From contig PIVQ01000540.1 of the NCBI GenBank assembly GCA_003354055.1, positions 1 through 5,287 of the forward strand: DNA of 5,287 nt, read 5' to 3'. The stretch comes from Desulfobacteraceae bacterium (GTDB lineage: Bacteria; Desulfobacterota; Desulfobacteria; Desulfobacterales; Desulfobacteraceae). Positions 1 through 5,287 of the stretch are shown in pieces (position 1 is the first letter of the stretch; each line of letters opens with the position of its first letter). A program made the translations under genes and the position numbers. The notes beneath the pieces are model-generated. The model made no database searches. It had not been told where the DNA came from and saw only the letters and a program-made list of their open reading frames with translations.

Positions 1-2264
1 TTGGCACATCCCACCCCTTTTTTGCCTTCAATGATCTGCCCGCCGCAGACCGGGCAAATCTGGTCTGACAATTCGTTGCCAGGGGATGATGCCGGCTTTG
101 ATTTCGGTTTGGAACCTGATTTGGAATCGGTCTTGGTACCGGGTTTGTCACCGGGCTTTGAAAAATCAAAAGAGACCTGCCATTGGCCGTCTGTATTACC
201 GATGACAAGGGAGGCTGAAAAACGCTTTTTTTTCTTTGAGTAAAATCCTTTAAAAGGGCCTGATCTTCTGTACTTCAGGAGGTTGGACGCCATATGGGGG
301 GATATGGTTTTTCCTGCGATTTTTTTCCAGATCACAAATTTACAGGTCTTATCTGCGCAGTTATATGCCTTGCGGCTTTCCAGGATCTCACTGCCGCAGG
401 CGGGGCAGCGGCCGAGAACAGCCTGGGGGAGCGCCTTGAATTCTTTGGTGCCAAAGGGGGCGGTTTTAAGCTCCTCCACAGACCGGGTGACAAAATCTTT
501 TATATTGACCAGAAACTGTGAGTCGGTCTGTTCCCCAAGGGCAATACGGTTCAGGTTCATCTCCCAACGAGCCGTTTCTTCAGGTGAGGTGAGAACTGAA
601 GATACAGGGCAACTCCTTAGGCTGTCCACAAGGTAAGAGCCTTTTTCCGTTGCCACAAGCTTCTTGCCGGCCCGGACAATATACTTTCTGGTGATCAGGG
701 TCTCAATGATCTGGGCTCGGGTGGACTGGGTTCCGATGCCGATATCCCCCCGAAATAGTTTTTTGATGGCGTCTTCCGACACGTACCGGCCCGGATTGGT
801 CATATCCTTCAGCAATAGAGAATCGGTATAATCCGGCGGCGGTTGCGTCTGCTTTTCCTCCAGGTTGATTTTTTTTGCTGTCCCCTGATCCCCTTTGGCC
901 AGGGGTGGCAGATGTCCCTGTGTCTCTTTCTCTTTTTTACTTTCCCCGATCACCTGCCGCCATCCCTTAACAAGAATGACCTTACCCCGGGTTAGGAAAG
1001 TTTCATTGCCGAACAGGGTGACCACCCGGGTGTTTTCAAACTGGCAATCCCCGTGAAAGACGGCTGCAAACCTTCTTACCACAAGATCAAAGAGTCTTTG
1101 TTCATCCGGTGTTGCCTTCTGGGTGAGGGGTTTTAAGGGAATCAGAGCGTGGTGGTCGGTGAGTTTTGCATCGTTAAACACCCGTTTGTTTGAAAGAGAA
1201 ACCCGCTGATTCTCCACCCCTGAAAAAATATCGGGCAGGGCCGCAGTCATTTTCCGGATAATTGTCTTGACCATATCCAGGTTCTGGGTGCCCAATACCC
1301 TGGAATCGGTTCTTGGGTAGGAGAGACATTTTTTGTCCTGGTATAAGGCCTGGGCGACATTCAGGGTTTTTTTTGCCGGGAACCCGAAGCGTTTATTGGC
1401 CTCCTGTTGAAGATCTGTCAGGGAAAAAAGAAAGGGAGGAAGTTCCCGTTTTTTTTCTTTTGTGACGGATTGTACTGTTGCCGGACCGGTTGCCCGGGTC
1501 AGATTGTCGTAGAGGGTGCGGGCCTTCGCGGAGCTTGTCAACCTGGTCTCTTTGCCCTTAAACCAATGGCCTGTCCAGCGGCCCTTGTCATTGGCAAATA
1601 ATATGTTCAGGGTCCAATAGGGTTCCGGGGTAAACTCATCCCTTTGTTTTTTTCGATCCGTCAGAAGGGCCAGTACAGCGGTCTGAACCCTGCCCACGGA
1701 AAAGAGATCCTTTAACCGGACCGTGAGCACCCGGGTGCAGTTCATGCCGATGAGCCAGTCTGATACCTGCCTGTAGTAGCCTGCCCGCCAGAGTCTGTCG
1801 TAGGCTGAGATGGGCTTGAGATTTTCCATGGTCTGCCGGACAACTTCCGGCACAAGGGCCTGGCTGGTCCAGAATCTCAGGATTCGTGCCTTATCAAGAA
1901 ATCCCGTCTTCAAAAGAATGGTTCGGGCAATGACTTCACCCTCCCTTCCTGCATCTGTGGCGATGATCACCCGTTCAAAACTCCGCCGGATCAACAGCTC
2001 TTTTATGATTTTAAACTGTTTATAGGTCCTTTTGATGGGTTTGTATTCAAAGGTTTTCGGGATCAGGGGCAGGGTGTCAAGTTTCCACTTTTTCAGGGCG
2101 GTATCATACTCCTCAGGATCGTACAGGGTCACCAGATGCCCCACGGCCCAGGTAATGACAAAGCCGTTTCCCTCAAAACATCCCTGTCCCTTTTTTTTCA
2201 CCCCAAGGGCTTTGGCAAAATCAGATGCCACGGAAGGTTTTTCTGTCAGTATTAAATCGGTCAT
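1..2264 (-). CDS. topB: DNA topoisomerase III (type IA), 3' end cut by window edge
   Basis: Type IA topoisomerases cut one DNA strand through a 5'-phosphotyrosine and pass another strand through; topoisomerase III mainly decatenates and resolves replication or recombination intermediates in the cytoplasm. My own translation is open for 754 codons from ATG 2264 to the edge. Seen in order: TOPRIM start LTEKPSVA (residues 6-13); IATDAGREGE (101-110); RFWTS shortly after; SVGRVQT (189-195); LSYPRTDSR with the predicted catalytic Tyr316; LTDHHALIP (368-376); GIGTQSTRA (509-517). A C-terminal zinc motif follows with Cys620, 623, 636 and 641, then a Lys/Ser/Pro/Gly-rich linker (about 700-730), then a second zinc motif (Cys737, 740, 753) whose fourth Cys lies outside the window. 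E. coli TopB has about 650 residues, so this is a long form with C-terminal repeats. The start is fixed by the conserved N-terminus. No Shine-Dalgarno is visible, and the antitoxin gene ends 16 bp upstream. Confidence 0.96.
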   Translation of the reverse strand, partial: MTDLILTEKPSVASDFAKALGVKKKGQGCFEGNGFVITWAVGHLVTLYDPEEYDTALKKWKLDTLPLIPKTFEYKPIKRTYKQFKIIKELLIRRSFERVIIATDAGREGEVIARTILLKTGFLDKARILRFWTSQALVPEVVRQTMENLKPISAYDRLWRAGYYRQVSDWLIGMNCTRVLTVRLKDLFSVGRVQTAVLALLTDRKKQRDEFTPEPYWTLNILFANDKGRWTGHWFKGKETRLTSSAKARTLYDNLTRATGPATVQSVTKEKKRELPPFLFSLTDLQQEANKRFGFPAKKTLNVAQALYQDKKCLSYPRTDSRVLGTQNLDMVKTIIRKMTAALPDIFSGVENQRVSLSNKRVFNDAKLTDHHALIPLKPLTQKATPDEQRLFDLVVRRFAAVFHGDCQFENTRVVTLFGNETFLTRGKVILVKGWRQVIGESKKEKETQGHLPPLAKGDQGTAKKINLEEKQTQPPPDYTDSLLLKDMTNPGRYVSEDAIKKLFRGDIGIGTQSTRAQIIETLITRKYIVRAGKKLVATEKGSYLVDSLRSCPVSSVLTSPEETARWEMNLNRIALGEQTDSQFLVNIKDFVTRSVEELKTAPFGTKEFKALPQAVLGRCPACGSEILESRKAYNCADKTCKFVIWKKIAGKTISPHMASNLLKYRRSGPFKGFYSKKKKRFSASLVIGNTDGQWQVSFDFSKPGDKPGTKTDSKSGSKPKSKPASSPGNELSDQICPVCGGQIIEGKKGVGCA

Positions 2265-2284
2265 AGTCTGTTTTTGTTGATCAT
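2261..2284 (-). other. Seven-codon mini-ORF bridging the antitoxin stop and the topB start
   Basis: ATG at 2284-2282 overlaps the antitoxin TGA (2283-2281) as ATGA. It reads MINKNRL and stops at TGA 2263-2261, which overlaps the topB ATG (2264-2262) as a second ATGA. It has no Shine-Dalgarno of its own. It could pass terminating ribosomes from the antitoxin to topB, or it could be chance. It is listed as a possible coupling element and not as a protein gene. Confidence 0.35.
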
Positions 2285-2556
2285 GCCACTTCTAATTTGA
2301 GACTTTTTCCCAAAGCTTGGGCGTAGTTTACAAGGGTAGAAAGTCGAATATCTTCGGCATGATTTTCAATTCTTGAAATTGCGGATTTACCAGTGTTTAA
2401 TTTGTTTGCAACTTGTTCCTGGGTAAGTCCTGCATCAAGACGCGCTTGCTTGAGAAGAGTGCCAATTTTAAACTGCTCATAGCCTTTATCAAAGTTTTGA
2501 GCAAATTTTGGGCTCTTACTTTTTCTTTTCACGATATATTTATCAAGGTCATCCAT
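2281..2556 (-). CDS. XRE-family antitoxin, HigA-like
   Basis: This 91-residue protein is the likely antitoxin of the upstream toxin. Such proteins bind and neutralise the toxin and repress their shared promoter. What is seen: a basic N-terminal arm (residues 1-30, containing [10 protein letters not shown]), then a Cro/C1-type helix-turn-helix over about 31-88. [11 protein letters not shown] (43-53) covers the first helix and turn, and [11 protein letters not shown] (55-65) is the recognition helix, followed by [15 protein letters not shown]. Length and order fit HigA-type antitoxins of Gp49-like toxins. The start at 2556 is supported by a perfect AGGAGG five bases upstream. It lies two bases after the toxin stop and 16 bases before topB. 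Its last codons overlap a short frame that leads into topB. The family call is firm; the HigA subfamily name is inferred from the partner and the order. Confidence 0.9.
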   Translation of the reverse strand: MDDLDKYIVKRKSKSPKFAQNFDKGYEQFKIGTLLKQARLDAGLTQEQVANKLNTGKSAISRIENHAEDIRLSTLVNYAQALGKSLKLEVA

Positions 2557-2558
2557 AA

Positions 2559-2903
2559 TTACCTCCTGCTCAAATAATCTTTTTTTCTTTTTTCTGCCAG
2601 CTTGATCTCTTTTCTTGGGGTTTTCTGAGTTTTCTTTTGAAAAGAATTTGTCAAAATAATAAATTTATTGTCCTGTATAAATCCAAGAAGGCGAAAAATA
2701 TTATTTCCAACACGAACTCTTACTTCCCAGATATCATCTGTATTGACCAGTTTCTTAAAATATTTGGTTGAGATATTTTGAGTCTCGCGTACTAATTTCA
2801 GAACCCAGGTGATTTTTATGACTTGAGTGTCTGAGAGAGAATCCAAGTGCTCTTCAACAGGACATTTCCCTGAAGCTGTCTTGTAAAATGATATCGATCT
2901 CAT
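2559..2903 (-). CDS. RelE/ParE-superfamily toxin, phage Gp49-like / HigB type
   Basis: This is a 114-residue predicted toxin. Members of this fold are usually ribosome-dependent mRNA endonucleases that stop translation until the antitoxin binds them. What is seen: a helical N-terminal half with [15 protein letters not shown] (17-31), then [20 protein letters not shown] (56-75), matching the family's 'lwElRv...yRllyf' strands. [16 protein letters not shown] (81-96) follows, then a long basic helix ending in SRR. The 'f-KKTqKTP--EI--A--r--dY' tail is the hallmark of Gp49-like (PF05973-type) toxins. Basic residues Arg62, Arg64, Arg71, Lys90 and Lys91 are candidates for RNA contact by analogy. 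No Shine-Dalgarno precedes ATG 2903; only eight bases separate it from the -10 box. The gene is A+T-rich compared with both flanks and appears intact. The true substrate cannot be told from sequence. Confidence 0.88.
   Translation of the reverse strand: MRSISFYKTASGKCPVEEHLDSLSDTQVIKITWVLKLVRETQNISTKYFKKLVNTDDIWEVRVRVGNNIFRLLGFIQDNKFIILTNSFQKKTQKTPRKEIKLAEKRKKDYLSRR
2562..2567 (-). promoter_or_regulatory. Strong ribosome binding site of the antitoxin, inside the toxin 3' end
   Basis: AGGAGG lies five bases (TAATT) upstream of the antitoxin ATG at 2556. The same six bases are the last two sense codons (Arg-Arg) of the toxin, and the toxin TAA stop follows at once. Ribosomes finishing the toxin therefore sit on the antitoxin start signal. 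This fixes the antitoxin start and suggests that translation of the pair is coupled. Confidence 0.85.
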
Positions 2904-2910
2904 AAGTCAA

Positions 2911-2932
2911 AAGTATACAAATATGTGAACTT
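2911..2932. promoter_or_regulatory. Candidate antitoxin operator, imperfect 22-bp dyad
   Basis: The 22 bp are symmetric about 2921/2922: 8 of 11 base pairs match between the half-sites (AAGT, then ACA, then the central AT). The dyad covers the -10 box and the whole promoter spacer, where a HigA/XRE dimer would block RNA polymerase. The position is what is expected for autorepression. No second copy was found to confirm the motif. Confidence 0.45.
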
Positions 2933-2938
2933 AGTCAA
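2912..2938 (-). promoter_or_regulatory. Predicted sigma-70 promoter of the toxin-antitoxin(-topB) operon
   Basis: On the minus strand the -35 box is TTGACT (2938-2933, 5 of 6 consensus) and the -10 box is TATACT (2917-2912, 5 of 6). The 15-bp spacer is shorter than the usual 17. The -10 box ends eight bases before the toxin ATG, so the predicted transcript start falls on or next to the initiation codon. It is the only good promoter I see upstream of the toxin, antitoxin and topB. Confidence 0.65.
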
Positions 2939-3044
2939 GTGGTTTAAAAGATGTCGATCAAAAGAGAACGGTGAGTTGAGGGTGGGGGGGGCGAGGGGCC
3001 TCGTGAGACCCCGGATGATTGGCCTTTTTGCAGGTTCGGCCTTT
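2939..3044. other. Intergenic G-rich tract and hairpin, no clear terminator
   Basis: The stretch lies between the regulator stop and the toxin promoter. It holds three plus-strand G runs (2980-2982, 2984-2991, 2995-2998) and a hairpin at 2995-3012. In minus-strand RNA the hairpin has a 7-bp stem (one G-U pair) and a CACG loop. The stem is followed by C-rich sequence, not U residues, so it does not read as an intrinsic terminator. GGCCTTTT occurs twice (3021-3028 and 3039-3046). No gene is supported here. Confidence 0.5.
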
Positions 3045-4799
3045 TCAGCTGTCCTGCTCCAGTCCGAATTTCTCAAGTTTTCGGTAAAGAGTAGGGCGGC
3101 TGACGCCCATAAGGCGGGCTGCTTTGGCTTTGTTCCAGTCTGTTTTTTCAAGGATGGAGATCAGCTCATGTTTTTCTTCGGATTCGGTCCTGGCTGTGGA
3201 TGTGCCCGGGCCATTGGGGCGGTTAAACCGTATGATCTCAGAGGGGATATGGCCTAAGTCAATGATCTCATCCGTGCAGAGGACAAAACCGTGCTCAATG
3301 GCATGTTCCAGCTCCCGGACATTTCCGGGCCAGGCATAGGCGGTAAAGATTTGCATGACCTCGGCTGCGACGGCGCGGATGGGTTTGCTGTATTTTTTTC
3401 TGAAATAGTTGAGGAAATGGCCCACCAGTAAAGGGATATCTCCGTGGCGATCTCTTAAGGGCGGCATTCTGATTTCCACCACATTGAGACGGTAGTACAG
3501 GTCTTCCCTGAACTGGCCGTTTTGAACCTCTTCCTTGAGCAGGCGGTTTGTGGCGGCTATGATTCTGGTATCAACCTTGACGGGGCGGCTGTCTCCAACT
3601 CGTTCAAACTCCCGGTCCTGGATCACGCCCAGAAGTTTAAGCTGGAGCACCGGAGATATTTCCCCGATTTCATCTAAGAATATGCTGCCCTTGTTGCACA
3701 TCTCAAACCGGCCCACTTTGTTATGGATGGCACCGGTAAAGGCCCCTTTAACATGACCGAAAAGTTCGCTTTCCAGTAGTTGCTCGGCCAGTGCCGAACA
3801 TCTGACCGTGACCATGGTGTGGGAGGATCGGCCGCTTAAGGCATGGATCTCCCGGGCCACAAGGCTTTTGCCGGTACCGCTTTCTCCGGTAATTAATACG
3901 GTGGCATCTGTATCGGCCAGAGCCCGGACCAGGTCAAATACCTTGTCCATTTTATAGGAGTTGCCGATGATCCGTTTGAATTCACTGGTTTCCCGTAGCC
4001 TGTTTTCAAGGAGATGAATCCGGGTGATATCCTTTACCACCAGGGCTGCGCCCAGGGATCTTTGGTGCTTGCTCAGCAGGGGGGAGCAGCTCATGGAGAT
4101 GACCGATTGTGCGCCCCTGGCATCGATAAATGTCTTTTTCTGATGTTTTACAGCCTCTTCCCGGTCCAATACCTGTTCAATGGTTTCCCGGCAGGCGGCC
4201 AGAAACGGGTTCCGGCTTTCCCTGATTTTTGTGCCGGTGAGGGGGAGTACCTCCGGGGTATTGGGACCGGGCATATTGGATTGATAGATCTCATAGGCTG
4301 CATCGTTGCAGGCAATGATTTCCCGGGTGTTGTCAATGGTGATTATGGCATCGTCGACACTGGCAAACACAGCTTCAAGGTGATTCCGGTAATGATCTTT
4401 TTCTGCCCGGATCCGTTCTTTTTCATCCATGAGCTGCTTGTTCTTCAGGGCGGTTCTGCAGACCCGAAGCAGGCTTTCCTTTACAATGGGCTTGACCATA
4501 TAGTCATAGGCCCCGAGCCGGACCGCCTCGGCAGCCGTATCAATACTGGGTTGGCCCGTAATCATGATCACCGGTGAAAATAATCCCAGTTCATTGACCT
4601 TCTCAAGGAGCTTTAAACCGTTGTCGTCTTTGAGAATGATGTCTGAGAAAATAAGGTCGGGCACCTGGGACGCCACCAGGGCAAGGCCGGTTCCGAGATC
4701 AGGGGCACAGGCCACCTCATATCCTTCGTTTACCAGAAAGGTTTCAAATGAATACCGGATGCTTTCTTCATCATCGACAACCAGAATTTTTGCGCTCAT
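3045..4799 (-). CDS. Sigma-54-dependent response regulator (REC-PAS-AAA+-Fis HTH)
   Basis: This 584-residue cytoplasmic regulator is predicted to remodel sigma-54 RNA polymerase into open complexes at enhancer-dependent promoters when phosphorylated by its kinase. Receiver domain (1-120): acidic pair Asp9/Asp10, phospho-acceptor Asp53, Thr81 and Lys103 are all present. A linker helix (about 121-138) leads to a PAS domain (about 139-262, with AVFASVDDAIITID and ALVVKDIT). AAA+ domain (about 273-505): Walker A GESGTGKS (305-312), sigma-54 contact loop GAFTGA (352-357), Walker B IFLDEIGE (373-380), REDLYYRLNVVEIRMPPLRDR region (431-451) and WPGNVRELEHAIEH (490-503). The Fis-type helix-turn-helix lies at about 543-580 (NKAKAARLMGVSRPTLYRKL). 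All key residues are intact, so it should be active. The start at 4799 gives a standard receiver N-terminus and has AAGGA ten bases upstream. The kinase gene ends 26 bp upstream, which makes one operon likely. Targets cannot be read from the window. Confidence 0.96.
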   Translation of the reverse strand: MSAKILVVDDEESIRYSFETFLVNEGYEVACAPDLGTGLALVASQVPDLIFSDIILKDDNGLKLLEKVNELGLFSPVIMITGQPSIDTAAEAVRLGAYDYMVKPIVKESLLRVCRTALKNKQLMDEKERIRAEKDHYRNHLEAVFASVDDAIITIDNTREIIACNDAAYEIYQSNMPGPNTPEVLPLTGTKIRESRNPFLAACRETIEQVLDREEAVKHQKKTFIDARGAQSVISMSCSPLLSKHQRSLGAALVVKDITRIHLLENRLRETSEFKRIIGNSYKMDKVFDLVRALADTDATVLITGESGTGKSLVAREIHALSGRSSHTMVTVRCSALAEQLLESELFGHVKGAFTGAIHNKVGRFEMCNKGSIFLDEIGEISPVLQLKLLGVIQDREFERVGDSRPVKVDTRIIAATNRLLKEEVQNGQFREDLYYRLNVVEIRMPPLRDRHGDIPLLVGHFLNYFRKKYSKPIRAVAAEVMQIFTAYAWPGNVRELEHAIEHGFVLCTDEIIDLGHIPSEIIRFNRPNGPGTSTARTESEEKHELISILEKTDWNKAKAARLMGVSRPTLYRKLEKFGLEQDS

Positions 4800-4809
4800 A
4801 GTTTATCTG

Positions 4810-4814
4810 TCCTT
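4810..4814 (-). promoter_or_regulatory. Ribosome binding site of the response regulator
   Basis: AAGGA lies ten bases upstream of ATG 4799, in the 26-bp gap after the kinase stop. The spacing is slightly long but usable. It supports the chosen start and independent initiation within a kinase-regulator operon. Confidence 0.6.
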
Positions 4815-4825
4815 AAAAAAACGTA

Positions 4826-5287
4826 TCAGGATCTCCACATGGGAAGATCCACCATAACTTCTGTCCAGAGGCCGTGGACACTTTGAATATCAAGCTCCCC
4901 GTGATGTTCCTCAATAATGCCGTAGCTGATGCTTAGCCCAAGACCTGTGCCCTGATCCGGGGGTTTTGTTGAGAAAAACGGGTTGCAAATTTTTTCCATT
5001 ATCTTTTTGGGAATTCCGGTGCCATGGTCGCGGACCACAGTTCTAACCATGGGGATGTCATCATTTTCAATAACCGAGCAGGTAATCATGATCTTTTTAT
5101 CAGCAACCGCCGGATCTGTAACCGCCGGATCTGTAACCGGGTATTTTTTATTCAGGGCATACCTGGCATTTGAGATAATATTTAAAAATATCTGCCGGAT
5201 CTGATGCACCACAGCTCTGGCAGCGGGCAGGCCCTCCGGGATGTGCATTTCAATTATAATATTTTCTTTTTTCAGCATGGTAGAGGT
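4826..5287 (-). CDS. Sensor histidine kinase, C-terminal ATPase domain only (5' end outside window)
   Basis: The frame is open to the right edge, so 153 C-terminal residues are seen and the sensor and phospho-acceptor His parts lie outside. An ATG at 5278 is in frame but is not the true start, because the frame continues upstream and the domain would be incomplete. Counting from that Met: N box QIFLNIISNARYAL (29-42), G1 box VVRDHGTGIP (81-90; His where Asn is commoner), F box NPFFSTKP (99-106), G2 box GTGLGLSISYGI (110-121), and the final strand EVMVDLP. These are the ATP-binding motifs of HATPase_c in kinases of the NtrB/ZraS-like type. It would autophosphorylate on the missing His and pass phosphate to Asp53 of the next gene's product. 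Between the N box and the next strand is a VTDPA VTDPA repeat encoded by a perfect 15-bp duplication. Confidence 0.95.
   Translation of the reverse strand, partial: TSTMLKKENIIIEMHIPEGLPAARAVVHQIRQIFLNIISNARYALNKKYPVTDPAVTDPAVADKKIMITCSVIENDDIPMVRTVVRDHGTGIPKKIMEKICNPFFSTKPPDQGTGLGLSISYGIIEEHHGELDIQSVHGLWTEVMVDLPMWRS
5105..5139. repeat. Perfect 15-bp tandem duplication inside the kinase gene
   Basis: AACCGCCGGATCTGT occurs at 5105-5119 and again, identical, at 5120-5134, followed by a partial third copy (AACCG, 5135-5139). The unit is a multiple of three, so it adds five residues (VTDPA on the coding strand) and keeps the frame. It falls in a loop between the N box and the following beta strand, where length changes are usually tolerated. 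Confidence 0.9.

Noticed and set aside
1..30. Possible sigma-54 promoter starting with TGGCAC at 2-7
   Set aside because: The required TTGC element is not at the correct distance, and the sequence lies inside the topB coding region.
283..636. A 117-codon plus-strand open frame near the left side
   Set aside because: It is antisense to the topB C-terminal region, which translates into a well-formed zinc motif on the other strand.
2265..2360. Separate promoter for topB inside the antitoxin 3' end
   Set aside because: I found no pair of -35 and -10 boxes with acceptable match and spacing on the minus strand here. A weak or non-sigma-70 promoter cannot be excluded.
2995..3012. Hairpin as intrinsic terminator of the two-component operon
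   Set aside because: The stem is reasonable in minus-strand RNA, but it is followed by a C-rich stretch with no U tract.
2900..3151. An 83-codon minus-strand frame whose TGA overlaps the toxin ATG (ATGA)
   Set aside because: Its first part lies inside the regulator's helix-turn-helix coding region in another frame, and its end runs through the intergenic G-rich tract and promoter. The protein is low-complexity with no family resemblance.
4014..4577. A 187-codon plus-strand open frame antisense to the regulator
   Set aside because: It lies wholly opposite the receiver and PAS coding region, which has clear conserved motifs. Its translation has no recognisable domain, so it is a shadow of the real gene.
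5276..5278. ATG as true start of a small stand-alone ATPase protein
   Set aside because: The frame stays open to the window edge, no Shine-Dalgarno precedes it, and the motifs match the C-terminal part of a full histidine kinase.

Overview
The window looks like ordinary bacterial chromosome, about half G+C, with every supported gene on the minus strand. Transcription therefore runs from high to low coordinates. The regulator joins a receiver, a PAS sensor, a sigma-54 AAA+ domain and a Fis-type helix-turn-helix, and it is paired with a histidine kinase. That combination is common in Desulfobacterota (Desulfobacter-like sulfate reducers), so I favour that group, but this is an inference from gene style and not from a marker gene.

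Layout in transcription order. (1) 5287-4826: the C-terminal ATPase domain of a sensor histidine kinase, cut by the window edge. (2) 4799-3045: its likely partner, a complete 584-residue sigma-54-dependent response regulator, 26 bp downstream and probably in the same operon. (3) 3044-2904: a 141-bp intergenic stretch with a G-rich tract, a small hairpin and a well-formed promoter facing the next genes. (4) 2903-2559 and 2556-2281: a type II toxin-antitoxin pair in toxin-first order, with a Gp49-like/HigB-type toxin and a HigA-like XRE antitoxin. (5) 2264-1: a type IA topoisomerase of the topoisomerase III family (topB), complete at its N-terminus and running off the left edge inside a second C-terminal zinc motif.

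How the parts may work together. The kinase and regulator form a two-component system whose output is sigma-54 promoters. No such promoter was found in the window, so the targets are unknown. The toxin-antitoxin pair is clearly A+T-richer than its neighbours (34% G+C over 2581-2880 by hand count) and looks like a later insertion. Its promoter lies so close to the toxin ATG that the toxin message is predicted to be leaderless or nearly so. The antitoxin has a strong Shine-Dalgarno sequence formed by the last two codons of the toxin, and an imperfect 22-bp dyad over the promoter is a candidate antitoxin operator.

The topB gene starts only 16 bp after the antitoxin, lacks a recognisable Shine-Dalgarno or private promoter, and is linked to the antitoxin stop by a seven-codon mini-ORF with an ATGA overlap at each end. 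Autoregulation by the toxin-antitoxin pair could therefore also set topoisomerase III expression. That linkage is the most unusual thing seen here. I found no RNA genes, insertion sequences, CRISPR arrays or intrinsic terminators.
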